64,000 bases of DNA from Pomphorhynchus laevis. Lineage: Eukaryota > Acanthocephala > Palaeacanthocephala > Echinorhynchida > Pomphorhynchidae. This document shows positions 19,201-34,200 of the stretch, in pieces (positions within the stretch are counted from its first letter, which is position 1; the number at the start of each line of letters is the position of its first letter). The translations under genes were made by a program, and so were the position numbers. Below the pieces are notes generated by a model that was given only the letters and a program-made list of their open reading frames with translations, had not been told where the DNA came from and searched no databases. The DNA lies in NCBI GenBank assembly GCA_012934845.2, contig WNNJ02000815.1, positions 1-64,000 of the forward strand. Direction: 5' to 3'.

Positions 19201-22200
19201 AATCGCAAAGCACATTCTCATCCGTCTACTTCTGATACGATTTGAAATCAGAGTGGCTTTGCAGGACAGCACGTGTGCTATCGTTATGTTCTTCATAAAT
19301 TTACTAAGGTTGCTGAACAAGCAACAGATGCTTGAATTCAGTTGTAGCACAAAACACGAACAAAAGCTCTAGCGCAGATGTGTTATGTCAAAAGCTCTCG
19401 TCTGCTAGAGATAAATGCTCTAGCGCAGACGCCTAGCCCCATTGGGGACTCCGTGTCTGTGGTAGGCGCATTCCATGTTAAGCTTTCAGACGAAGGTTGT
19501 AAAAGAGCATGCATGCTTATACTTTCCTGTTCGAGTGAAATACTATAAAAAGTAAAGTCAATTCTTTCAGATTTACAACGTCGTATTTCACATTAATGAA
19601 GCGTCACCAATTTCTGTTTAATGCATTAGTTTCTAAATTTTGAACGTTTCTTTCAACAAATTTTAGATTTAGTGTTTTTTTTTTCAAGAAAAATATTTAA
19701 TTTTTATTTAGAGATCAACTTTAGTTTCTACAAATGACTTTGTCATAGAAAAGCTAACCGAAATATTATGGATATTAAGAAGTGGGGAGCGGGAACATAT
19801 TCGATCAACGAAACAACCGAAAAAGGACTTTGAAGTGGACATACCGAAAAACCCATTATCATCGATTCCGTAAGAAAAATTAATTAATTTTAAATTTCTA
19901 TAAAATTGATATAAATGAATACGTCGTTTAAAGAGTACATGCTGTAGATGTGAATAATTTAAAATTTATATAATTTAAATTACATGTAATTTTATCGCAA
20001 TTATAATTTAAATTTAAATTATCCCTTTTAAATTTACATGTTTATGGTAAATATTCAGATTTCATTGTAAAATGTAACTTTTTAATTTTAAAAAGAATTA
20101 ATAAAACATTTAATATTATTAATATTTTAAGAATATTAATAATTTAGGAATTTAGGAAAAATGTGATTTTATTGGTTGACTTGAATTTTAAATTGAAATT
20201 GTTGCAGATGAAACTGGAAAATCAGTTTCATATGTGTTGATAACTAATGATTAGTTAATTGATTAATTCATTCTTGTTAGGGTTATAATGAATTAATATT
20301 GAATTATCTGAAAGTATCATTTTATTATCTGGAAGTATCTGAAAATCATTTCATGATTTTTCATCATGAAGTAATTTATCTGAATAATAAAATAATATTA
20401 ATAAAATAATATTAATTGAATTATCTGAAAGTAAATCCCTTAAGTAATATCTTTTTGATTTCTTTTTGAAATCTTTTTGATTTATATTAATTACATAGTA
20501 TTCTTCGATTTGTTTTCTTTTGTAAAATCTCATTTCGATTCATTCTGATTTCTAGCGTAAACTTTATATTTTCCATTTATACTGAATAAAATTTTCTTGT
20601 TTAGGATATATCAAGATGATGAATTGTTTGAGGGCCAATTCGACAATACTTCAAAACCATTATTTTCCGTTAACAATTCTGCCGTATATCTTTTGAATTT
20701 TTATTCTTAAAATAATTTCAGAACTTTTAGACCACTGATCGATATGTTGGAAATAAACGCGATATATTCAATTCGATCAATAGTTCAACACAGCGAAAGG
20801 TAAAAATTAATTGTGATATAATTAGAAAATATGTACCATTGAAATAAATTGAATAAATTTAAAGGGTGATAAACCATTTTTTAGTTTTTCGAAAAGTACT
20901 ACATTTTAATTTGATTTTTAATTTTATTTCCATATTTATCAAGATTTTTCATGTTTTAGATTAAAAATAAAATTACATTACATTTTTTAATTTTATTTCC
21001 AAAGTTATTTCCATAAGTAAATAAAATAATTATAAATAAATATTTATAAATATTTATCTAAAACAAGATTTATCTAAAACAAGATGAATTTCCATATTTA
21101 TCAAGATTTTTCATGTTTTAGATTAAAAATAAAATTATATTACATTTTTTAATTTTAATTTTATTTCCAAAGTTATTTCCATAAGTAAATAAAATAATTA
21201 TAAATAAATATTTATAAATATTTATCTAAAACAAGATTTTTCATGTTTTAAACATGATTTATCAGAAATAAATTGAAATAGAATTAAATATAAAACATTA
21301 ATATTTAATTTATATTAATTAAATAATGTAAATTAATATATTACATTTTATATTAATATAAAACAGTTAAAGACTACAGATAAACAATAGAACGATAGAT
21401 GTGGAAAGAAGAAAAATACGAATAGCTAATAAACGAAGCTCATGCACTGCAACTAATGCGTCGATTGACTAAGGAAAAAGATACGAGCAGCGATGTGATG
21501 AATAAAATTTGTAAATTCGTTAATTCCGGATCGCTGTCCCAGACCTCAAGACTTGTCAGAGAGAGAAACAATCCAAAGAGAGTCTTGTCAGTGCACGATA
21601 TGATCGAGGGAGATACATTTATTTAAAGATTAAGAGGTTTACATCCCCGAGCAAGTTCAATCACATACCATCATACATTAAAGGAGCCTTTAAAGATGTG
21701 TATTCCGTTTAATCCGTCTATCTTTTATGACATCAATGGAGACGAAATAATCAAAGCAGCAATGTACACTCATGCAGCTGCGGGCCTATCTGGATTCAAT
21801 GCTCAGATGTGGCAGTCACTTCTATCGGATCATTTTCACGAATCGAAAGCGTTGGCCAATAGCTTATCGAAAATGGTAATCATATTGGCTACGAAGAAAT
21901 TGGAACCCACAAAGCTCGAAGCATACTGTGCTTGTAGGCTAGTGCATTTAGATAAATCAAATGGCGCCCACCTATTGGAATTAGCCAGGTTATCAAGAGA
22001 ATTATAACACGTGCCCAATTAAAACCGATCCGGCACATACTAAAGAGTACATGTGAAAAATATCAATGGTGTGTAGGACAAAGGAGCTGTACCGAAACAG
22101 TCATCCACTCAGTGCGAAAGGAGTTTGCAAAGAGCAGCCAAAATTGCATTCTTACAATCGACGCAAATAGCGCATTCAACAATCTTAATCGCCAGATGCT

Positions 22201-25200
22201 GTTGGAAAACGTTGACATGTTATGTCCAGCCATCTCATATATACTCAAAAATACGTACACGACACCCTCCCTAATAGTCGCCGGCGAAAAGAATATACTT
22301 TCTCAAGAAGGTATAACTCAAGGTGACCCAATATCTATGGCAGCATACGCAATAGGAACTCTACCGTTTGTTTATCACCTACAAAAACAGTACCAGGAAT
22401 TATTCAGCAGTGGTACGCTGATGACCTCACACTGGTAGGCGACTTAGAGACACTACATAGAGCATGGATAACACTTAAATCAATCGGACCATGGTTTGGA
22501 TTTTTCATCAACGCAACAAAATTTAATTTATTACTAAGCACTGCCATTAATAGGCACGACCTTACACTCTTCAGCACAGTGAGCTTGAATATCGGAAATA
22601 ACGGTATTGAAATCTTGAGGAGTTTCATCGGAACCTGCGACTATATTAACCGGGAAATAGGCAACAAAGTAAACGAATGGATTGATGAGGTACTATACCT
22701 TAAAGAATTAGCGAAGTCTGATAAGCACGTAGCTTACGTATTATTTACAATGACGACACAATTCCGCTGGACTTATGTACAAAGGACTTCTAAAGCAAGC
22801 GGTGAATCCTTTAGAGCATTGAAGAGTGCAATCTTCGCGGAGTTTATACCCTCATTATTTGAGGCTGGCTCATAGACACACCTTTGCGGATATTTGCTCA
22901 CTTCAAGTTTGACATGAATGTATGGGAATTTGCGACCCCATGACATGCGCCTCTATAAATTTTGAAAACTTATTAGCAATCGCACACCAGAATATGACGA
23001 ACTCCGCAGAAATCAACGTTTTCACTGCACAAGATGACATTATCATAAAGGTTTGAAAACAAGAAATGCGTAAATTGAAGTTGATACAGACCATAGAATC
23101 TGATGAGAAATGGTCAACTATTCTTGAGCATGCAAGTCGAAGGAATGTGTCAACGTGGTTAACAACAATGTCACGGAAGAGATTTAATTGGTGTTCGGCA
23201 TCAAAGCAATTTGAGATCGCAGTCGATGTAAGGTGCAATATAAACCCGGAACAGAAGCTCTGTTATAAATGTGGAGAGGGCACAGACTTGAAACATATTC
23301 TGTTCTGTAGAATTGGTGATACAACTTTTGCTCGTCACAATGTGGTAAGAGGTACGTTGGCGACGATGCTGAAAGATACGTTTAACAATACGAAATGTGA
23401 TCAGGAGCTCCACGCAGTTCCAGACGAAATACAATTCAGCAGCTCAACCACAACCAGAGATCGTTCAGCTAGAATGGATATTGTCTGTTCAGATTTTAGT
23501 TCTGGCATCGCGGAGGGGTCATTTATAGACTTAGCAGTTAATAACCATTTAGCTCCATCATATGCTAATTCGACAGTAGAACAATCTTTCCAATATCACG
23601 AGCACAGAAAATGTGCCAAATACATGGAACATGTAAATAAGATCGAATACGGAGTTTTTGTGCCTGCCATAATGCCAACGACTGGAGGATACTATTAAGA
23701 AATGCCGCAAGAATCATTTCCTTTAGAAAAGAGGACTCGTACAGCTACACGATGAGCAAAGTTTAAAGAGGACTGAGTTCTGCTGTTGTGAAAGCGATTT
23801 CAAAAGCGTTCTAGATGTGTATGAAAGATGTAAAGGATTTATTTGTGTAACTTTGTAAATTACTTGATTATTAAAAAATCAATTATTATTCAATTATTAT
23901 ATAATTGAATAATATTATTCAATTAGTATGTTTATATTTACATTATAAAAATGTAAAACTTAGGTATGAATGAACTAAGTTGTGTTATTCTCTTTTCTTC
24001 TTCATATTAAAGAACAAAATAAAATAATTTTGAATAACTTTGTTGATTTAAATCAACTAAATATTACAGACATCCCCATTATTATAAAAAGTTTATTGTG
24101 TAAATTATTGTTTAAATTAACAAATTTAAGGAGTACGAGATTCCGAGATTTGACAGTTCGCCAAAATTAAAAAAGAAAATCGATATTGCTGTTTCGGATT
24201 CATATGCTGAATGTTATCCCGGGTAAGTAGTTTGTATTTGCAGTGAAATTTTACATTTAAAGTTTTCATTTTATGCATTAAAAGTAATAATTGCAGTTTT
24301 TTTAAAAAAAAATCGGAATTGACAAATTCTTTTCTATTGCCGCTTTGAATCTTTAATGGATTTTCGAGAAAACAAAAAATGACGTCTTCAGATTTAATTT
24401 AACTTTAAGGGATATGTAAAAGCGTATTTTGAAAACACATCTACGCCCTTTAGTATCCAAAAATATCGTTTACTGATAGGATCTCAGATCAATATGGTCT
24501 AACATCCATCTGTACAAAGGTTTTTTGAAAATATATGTTTAAATTTAGTCTCAAGGGGTTGTGGTTTTATATTCAGAACATGGGCATGACCATGCGCGCG
24601 ACATTTATTAGTCAATTCGTAAAAGCTTATTTTAAATTTCAATTTTTAATTTTAACTTTGTATATAAATTATTCCAAAGATATTAATATTAGTCTTTTTT
24701 TGTTAAAAAGACCACAAGTTAAATAAAGAATAGCAATTTTTGTGAATAAAATTTTATGAAATTTTATGAAAATGTGGTTTGAGTTTCACAAACAAAGTTA
24801 GAAGTTATCTCCTCTTATTTTATCACGGGTTACCTTGGATCAAAAAAAATTATCTATAAATTTATTTATAATTTAAATAATTTAATATAATTTATATAAA
24901 TAATATAATAATACAATATAATTAAATATATTATAAATGTAATAAAATTATAATTTTATTTTTTAAAAATAATAAAATTATTATTTTTAATTATAAAACT
25001 ACAAATTTTTGATATTATTTTATTATAAAATAATTAATTTTAAGATAATTAATAATTAATTTTAAAATTATCTTAATAATTTTAAGATAATTAATAATTA
25101 ATTATAATCAATTTAATTTTAAGATATTAAAAAGTAAACCCAGATTCGCGACAAAATCATCAGCCACCGCTGGATCGTCATACCCACATATAATAAGTGA

Positions 25201-28200
25201 CCCGCATCTTGTCGAGTTTGTGCCTCCTCAGTCTGACACTACCCACTCCACTCAACCTGTCCCTGTCGAGTGGGAATGTCCAATTTGCAAAATTTCTTGC
25301 AGGATCACCAAATTTGGAAAATTCCGGTTCACGGGTCCCATCGTTCCAGGTGTGAGGGGTCTTGTCCTACACTTTCTTCATTACAGCATCAACAAACTGC
25401 AAATAACCCAGCTTTTCATGTCTTAAAATTGAACGATATACCCACCTTAGATCAGCTGTCCCAGCATCTCCCTAAAGCGGTTTTGAAAAGAATACCGAAG
25501 GGCGCTAGATATCATACAGCTAAGGCATTTACCCGCATCTTAAATGACTGTGCGGATGAGAACAGTCCAACAAGCTGGCTTCGGTTGTTCACTTTCTCCA
25601 GACTCGTGCTTACATCAGGTGAATCATCCGGGCGATCCCTTACATCTATGATCAAGGATATAATTTTGAAGTTTGACGATAGCTTCCTTAAGATTACCCA
25701 ACAATCGGACCCCTGTATACCAATGAAAAATAATGCCCATTCGAAGGCTCCGAAATCAAAATCCTTGTGCGAACGAGTTTATATCAAACTTGCAGACTGT
25801 GATGTTCGTGGGGCTGTACGGCTACTCACATCATCTGACTCTTTTACTGACAATATAGAGAGAGAGTTCCTTTCAGTTCCTTAAGGAAATGCACCCTTTA
25901 CACACAAGAGATAGTTTCATTCCTCAAAACTATCCTAGAGAAAATTCGAGTCGTCCCAACTCTTTCAAGATAAGAAGGGCCATTTCGAGTTTCGCCAGTG
26001 GTTCGGGACATTGAATGGATGACCTTCACCCTCAACACTTGAAAGACATGATGTCCTATAGCGCTGGTGATGCAGTTCCGTCTCTGGAACTCGCTCTTTC
26101 TCGTGTAATCGATGGTTTTATCAATGGCAATCTCGTCGCGAAAGGAGTGCAGTTTTCCTTTTCGGCGTCTCTATGCGCACTTAATAAAAAGGATGACGGG
26201 ATTCACCCAATCGCAATCGGGAGCACACTCCGTCGCATTGCTGCCAAGATACTGTGTATAAGGATATCACAAAAGGTAGCTGATCACATCCGTCTATACC
26301 AACTAGGGTGTTGTACACCATTCGGAGCAGAAGCGATTGTTTACCCAATTCGATCATTTATAATAAACTGCCAACAGCCCACAGTTGTTCTCAAAATAGA
26401 CTTTCGAAATACTTTTAACACCATAGATCGCGGTGTTCTTCTCGAAGCAGTAAAAGAACACGTCCCAGAAGCATTTCCATATTTCCAAACTGCCTACGGC
26501 TCTCAGACACCTCTGGTTTATGAAGATTGAATCATTTGGTCAAAAACAGGCGTTCAACAGGGCGATCCCCTTGGTCCAATTGGTTTTGCTCTTGCAGTAA
26601 ATCCTATTTCGCACTCCCTTCGATCCACTTTTAACGCGTGGTACTTGGACGGCGCGACGCTTGGAAGAGATTCATCTGCTGTGCTGCACGATTTGGAGAC
26701 GATTTTGGCATCAGCTAACCGAATAGGTTTGGAGCTTAATGCAGTCAAAAGTGAGCTCATGTTCCTGAATATGGGGAAACATGAAATTGAACAGATGACA
26801 GCTAAATTTCCATCCGTAGCCCCAAACATAAAAGTGATTAGTCGGGAAAATTTGCAATTCCTTGGAAGCGTTGTCTTTGAAGAAAATTCACCGAAAGATT
26901 TGGCTCAGAGCGAGGAGCAATTGGTATTAATGTGCACTAAGGTTTGCGAGTTTCGTGCTCACGAAGCACTTTTCCTCGTAAAAAACTGTCTTTACATACC
27001 ACGATTGCTTTATAAGTTCCGTACAACTCCTTGCTTCAACATGTACGCAGAACTCTATAAGCTCGATGGTGTTCTGGAAAAATATTTATCCCATATCACA
27101 AATAGCGCGATAACGAACGATTCTTGACGTCAAGCTTCATTGCCCGTGCCGTTCGGTGGTTTGAGGATCCGCAGTTCAGCGGACATTGCTCTTCCGGCTT
27201 TTTTCATCGTCTGCAGTGGCAATGAAAGACTGCGTCAATATTATTTTGAATAACTTTACACATTGCCCACATTTTGACGCTGGCTACTCAACTGGGTTGG
27301 TCAAGACGGATCTCAGTAAGGCACCGTCCAATAGCCATAAACAATCCGCTTGGGACACTCTCCGAGTTCAACGAGCTCATGAATCTTTGATTAAAGGCTC
27401 GGAAGACAAAGCATCTTGTGTGCGAATTATGGCGGTTTCCACAAGTGAGTCTGGTGCTTGGCTAAACACAGTTCCGATTAGTGCCCTGGGAACTTTGCTC
27501 GATGAAGAGGTTGTGAGATTGAGCATTTCTCTAAGACTAGGCCTTCCTACATGTACTCCACACATATGTCATTGTGGAGCCTCTTTTGACGAGTCAGGAC
27601 GACACGGATTAGCATGCAGAATTTCGAGAGGCAGATTCCCCAGACACGCGGAAATAAATTCAGTGATAAGCAGAGTCCTCAACACCGTCAACACCCCAAA
27701 CATTTTAGAGCCATCGAATGTATTTAGATCAGACGGCCGACATCCTGATGGAGTCACCATTTTCCCTTGACATGAAGGGAAATGTTTGATGTGGGACGCC
27801 ACCTGCGTGGACACCCTCGCAGCCAGCAATGTTAGGAATGCAGCCAGAGGAGCGGGCGAAGCAGCTTCATGTGCCGAAGAGCGCAAACGGCTGAAATATG
27901 TCGGCTTGGCCATGTCCCACATATTATGCCCTTTTGGAGTAGAGACTTATAGATCACTGGGCTCTTTCGCTTTGGCTCTTGTTAAGGAGATAGGAAAAAG
28001 ATTGAAGCACTTTACCGGGGATTCACGTGCTACTTCATACCTCCTCCAAAACGTGGAAATGCTGTCAGCGTTATGGCGACGGCTCTAAAGGACAAGAACA
28101 TGGTAGGTTGGTGGTAGCAGCCAGTCTTGCTAAATGAATGGCATTTCTCTACGAAGAAGACAAACGTTCTCCTGTATTTAAACAATTTTTACAATTTATT

Positions 28201-31200
28201 CTTTCTAATTGTCTTTTTGTGTCTACATCTAGACTTAAAATTATAATTAAATATAATAGATATTTTCTTTTAAATAAAATCTGTATTTGGTACATTTTTT
28301 AGTTTATTACGATAGAATGTTTCACATTAACTCCTCCATTTGTCTAAGTTATTTGGGCATGATACAACGATTATATCCACTCTGACATTAGTTTATTCTT
28401 TTCAATATCATTCTGTTAGCCAAAACATTTTAAGCTTTATTTTATAGCACTGCTGCAGAGGAGGATGTAAATATTGACAGCGAAGACGAACCCGATTATA
28501 ATAAAATGGATTTGGTAAGCAGTGAGTGCTATTTAGGAATATATTTTAATATTAAACAATAAAATTTAAATTCTAGCTCAAAATAACGTCTAATCGATAT
28601 TATATTGACAAAGAGCATAATATATAGACATATTATTTTTTAAGTGGCTCATGCAGACATGCCGCTTACGAGTCCACTGAAATAAACAACAAAAATAAAA
28701 AAAAATTATGCGTTTGAAGCCCATACCACGTAGTCGACGTTCCAACGAGGAAAAATCCGGATCTCGATGTTAGCTTAGCTGCAGGGCTTGGTTGCTTATT
28801 ATAATGATGCGAAGCATGCATTTAAAGGTAGTAAGGTTAGGCAGGCAACAAAGTTTAAGGGGAAGATAATTTCAAATGAGAAGCATAAAAATGAGACAGG
28901 AACGCAAGCCAAAGTTCGTCCGATGACGAGGAATGTGTAGCAGGAACTGATTGTTTGAGCAAAGTGCTGTGGAGAACGAATGTTCAACACTGCAATTTTA
29001 GGTGAAGATACGGAGGGAGATGAAACAAAATGTGAGAACGGCAAAGTAATATAAAACTCGATTCTATACATTGAGTCAATGAAGATTGATAAGTTCATTT
29101 GAGATAAGATCAAAAAGCCGGTGTCGAAGGATTATGCGAGCTGCAGTGCGAAGAAAGTGATGCAGGGGGTCGTAACACAAGATTGGGAATTTGAGATGTT
29201 AACACAAGACGAGGTAGCAGGATGAGGAAATTATAGTGTTGGAAATGGAAAAATTGGTGGTTTTTTGAATGCGACGAATGCTACGGAGAATAGGATAACA
29301 GGAACGAACCTTTTTTAGTGCAAATGATGAGAATGAGATAGATGAGTCTAAAATTACTCCGAGAAATGTTAGCGAATCCACGCAAGGAAGTCGATTGTCA
29401 TTGATAAAAGAACAGGATAAAATTGAATCTGCATGCGGGAAGGGTGGATGGAAAGAAATCATATTTCGTGGGATTTACCACCATTCTAATGGATGAAATG
29501 TGGTGAGATAGGGATTCTAGGTAATATGAAACCGAAGCGAGGATAGTAGTTAAGGATGAATTGGGCGAGGACGGATTATAAGGATGTCATTTGCATATTG
29601 CTTGACATAGCATTTGAATGCTAAGCAAAGTGGATCGAGATCATTAAGGAGAAGGGAGAACAAGATATGCTCGAGTACAGAACCTTGCGTACAACACGGG
29701 GTATAGCGAAAGATGCACTAACTGCAGTGCCGGATGATACAGTAATAGAACGGGCAGTAAGATATGATGATAATCATTTAAGAGTAGAGGTGGATAAGCC
29801 ATAACGATGTCGAACGAGGTGAAGTAGAAAATAATGATCTACAATGTCAGAAGCTGTCGACAAATCAAGCGAAATGATCAGGGAATTTAAGTGTTAATAG
29901 CAAGGCAAGAGAAGATCACCGATTACCTTGTGACAAGCAGTTTCAGTAGAGCTGTTTTTACGGTATGCAGCTTGACATCAAGGAAAAAGGTTTGAAGAAT
30001 TTAGGTAGGAAATGACTTGGCGCAAAATGAGTCTTTCAAAGAGTTTCGAAATAGTGGGACGTAGTAATATAGGACGGAAAGACTGCGGAATATTATGGTC
30101 AAAGGATTTGGATTTTAGCAGCGGACGGTAGTGATAGCTTTTCATGCAGCGGGAGCGATCTTTAGTCAAATACGCGAGTTGAATAGTTTATATAAGAAAG
30201 ATACTAGTGCGGTGGCAATAGATTTAAGGACAGTTGTTGGTAAAGGATCATGATGAGATGAATAGTTCGGTAGTCGAGATATAAGTACGATAATTTCATA
30301 AGAAGACACGGGCGATAGGTGAACACGTTCAGGAAGGCATGATGTGACAATGACTCAAAGTAACTAAGAGGTGGAAAAGTACGATAACATTGTAAAGTTT
30401 TAATCTGAGGTAACTAGCGAATATTAAGGATCGATTGATCATACGGATAAAGAAGAGGCACGCGGAAGGAGTCAATTTTATACCTTCCAGCGCGCTTGAT
30501 CAGTAGTCGCGGATGATAGTTGATTATTCCAAAAGAGTGAAGCTTTAGTCTGAAGAGACGAAAGATAATGACGGTATTTGTTGAACAATTGACCGTGGAT
30601 GGATGGCAATAGGATATTGAATTGAATGTTGCTCACGTTCCTCCATAGATATATATAATGATATGTAGGCACCGGAGACACTCAAGACTTTAAGTCCTTA
30701 AGCATTCTTTATTGATGATCGACGTGCTCATTTTGTCAGTGTAATCAAGAGCCATCTTGGTATGCCAGTCCGTTTTCCAGGAAGTCTAATAATGGAACGG
30801 GTTTCACGTAAGAAAGGATAAGCTTTTTAGGAGTTTCGGAACCATCTCAACATTGTCACCTTCTACTAGGCCACGAACTATTATCCTTTGCGTTCTGAGA
30901 CTCGCCGTTCTCATTTCAACAGCCACGAATGTAGTAGTTGTGACTTCCGATTTCTTCGAAGCCGCGGCGATTGTCCGGCAGATGTTCCGTTGCATTGATA
31001 GTATTAAAGTCTTTTTGACTACTGCCGCATATGATTTTGGGACTATCTTGTTCACATCCTCTCTTCCGATTTCCTTGGAAGTGCTTTTCATTTCGACCTC
31101 AATTTTGTGCCAATTTCTCTGCAAAGTTTCTCAATAGACGAAGCTACGCGACACGCACAATGGTTTTCGCAGTTGAAAGTCACGTGACAATAATCTCGGA

Positions 31201-34200
31201 AAGTACAACTTAATGTAGAATGAACACCGCACAAGTATTCAACCAGACCATAATCCGATGTCGATTCATTTATTTTCGAATCCATTTGCTGCTTCTTAGA
31301 CATATCAGGTAACAAAGAGGACAACGTCTTCTTCATTGTGGCAAGCTAATCATAATTTGATGGCAGTGACGGCTTTTAGCGCGAGACGTATTCGTTGAAG
31401 AGATGGTTGCTGAATCCCTGTTATGGTATAGCAATGTGTGCAGCGCCTATTTGCTTTTACACAGGCGCAATTTCAGCATGAAGTAGCAGAGCTGGAATAA
31501 CAAAAATATACCGTTGGTCTTTATAAAAGTAATCACCGTACTGATTTATAATTATAATTAAATATTTAAAATTAGAATGTAATTTTATATTGATATATTT
31601 ATATTTTTTATATGTAATTTTATATTTATTTTGTAATTTAAATTTATAAAAAATTGTATCATTCTAAAATAATTGCCTTATTTGATGTTAAGGAAAATAT
31701 TTTGTTCGTTTTTTATAATTTTTTATTTTGTATTTTTTGTCAGCTTTTTATTTTTTATTTTGTTTGGCGGAACTTTAAAATTTCCATTTTTTTTCCACAT
31801 TGCAAAAAATAAAACTAAAAACTGACATTTCGATTCTAACTTTTTTTATCATCGAGTAGTTTGCTATTTTTTATAATTTTGTGTAATTCTAGCACATCTA
31901 TTGTTATCTTAGAAAACGGATCGTTTACATCCGATAACGAATTTCGAAAATTGTTTTAAAAAGTAGCATCGTCTTTTTTGGCTTTATGAAATTTCATTGT
32001 TAATAGCGTCAAATAAATGTGAGTTGTTTTTATTCATCAACTTATCTGATATAAAATCATAAATTGTATAAAGTATGATTGGACAGTAAAAATAAAAAAA
32101 TATCTAGAAATGAAAAAATATTATAGGAGTAAAAATATTATTTAAAAATAGTACTAATTAAGCTAATTAATTAAGCTAATTAGTACTAATTAATTATAGT
32201 ACTAATTAATATATGTCTAATCCCATAAGTTAAGATTAGGTTAGTACTGTTTTGCCAATGCGTTTATCTAATAGCAATAAAACAGTTGGGACTGTTTAAT
32301 CAAAAAATTAAAATACTTATTTTGACTGCATACTAATGAAATTTAAGAATTTTTGTTAATCTTCCAAACTTAATATGTGCTTCGGACATCAAAATACTGA
32401 ATTTTAAAATGAAATCCTTATTGCTTACGGATGATAACATATGTTCATGTTGTGCGTAATTAAAACTGTGCCATAATTAAATATAAAATTCTTATTTTTA
32501 AAATTAATAAATATAAAAGTAAATATATATAATATATATTATATATAATATATATGTAATCATATATATAAATATATAATCATGTTCGCCACTAGTTAAA
32601 GTTTATAAAAAAAGTAATTCATTTTAATGAATGATTAAAACCAAAAGAAGTTTATGACGGATTTAATTAAACCATACATTGATCGAATTTGTTTATTCTG
32701 CAACTAATAACCAGCTATTAGAACTCTTCGTTACGATCTAAGCGAAGAAATGACCATATCCTTTTCTGTATTATTTCATAAAATTTGTTAATGATATTTT
32801 AATTCTATGTAAAGTGAAATAATTTTCAGGGAATTTTTGAATTATTTTATTTTGATTTCGACTTTAGGGTAATAAGAAAGGACCAGTTGGAAGATGGGAT
32901 TTTGATACACAAGAAGAATATTCTGATTATATGAGCAGAAAAGAGGCTATGCCGAAGTAAGTTTGAAGACCTTTTAATGCGAACTTATTAATTCGCATTT
33001 ATCATTAAATGTGTTCAATTAATGACTTGGCTTTTTAATATATCCGCGTTATATTGCTAATTATCCTAATAGTAATTAGGATAATTAGCAATATAATTAT
33101 CCTAATTATAATTATATTATAATTAGGATAATAGTAATTATCCTAATTATCTTATATTTTAACCATATCCTAATCTTCTTGTGTATCTTCTTTGACTGAC
33201 CATTTTTAAAATCCTGTTTAGGTCTTTGTGCAGCCGAGCTTGAATAAATAATTTTACCGTCCAATTTTTTATACATCACTGAGGAGATATATAATTATTA
33301 AATTATATATAATTATATATAAGATTAAATATAATCTTTCTTTTTGTAAATAATTTAATCTGGTATACGAATAATATTATAATTATTGTCAATAAGAATG
33401 TCCAATTGTCATTAGATTGTCAATTAGGCGGAGATTTAATATTTAAATATATTTAAATAAACCGTAATAGCGTCCATTTTTCCCACTGAAATAATCTGAA
33501 TCAAAATTGTGAAATAAATAATACTTTTCGCCTTATTTACAATTTAATGACAATTGGATACTTCTATTGACAATAATTATAATATTATTAGTATTAATAT
33601 TATTACCAGATTAAATTATTTACAAAAAGAAAGATTATATATAATCTTTCTATAAGAAAGATTTTTCATTTTTGCGTAAATCTTTTCATTTTTGCGTATA
33701 ATCTTATATAAAATAAAGATTTTTCATTTTTGCGTAAATCTTTTCATTTTTGCGTATAATCTTATATAAAATAAAGATTTTTCATTTTTGCGAATAAATG
33801 ACAAGTTGTTATTTTTGCAAATTAGTCGCAAAACAAATTTCAAATCCGGAATTTTTAAACAAAATTTGTTAAAAAAATTATACAATTAGTAGATGAACCA
33901 TAAACTTAAGCCAGACGAATCTAATCAAAATCGAGAGAACAAGTTGCAAAATACGACATGAATATTAAATTGTAAAATTGGTTGTAAGACGATTAATATC
34001 AGAAAATTATCTTTTTGAAAATTTCACTTTTTTGAAATTGTTTTTTTTATGTATAATTTCAGAAATTATAAATCTATAAAAATGTACAACTTTATCTTAA
34101 AAGAAAGTTAATAAGACGTTATATGCAAATTGTAATTAATATCTTTGTTTTTAATATCTTTGTTATTATCTTGCAAATTGTAATTAATATCTTTGTTATT

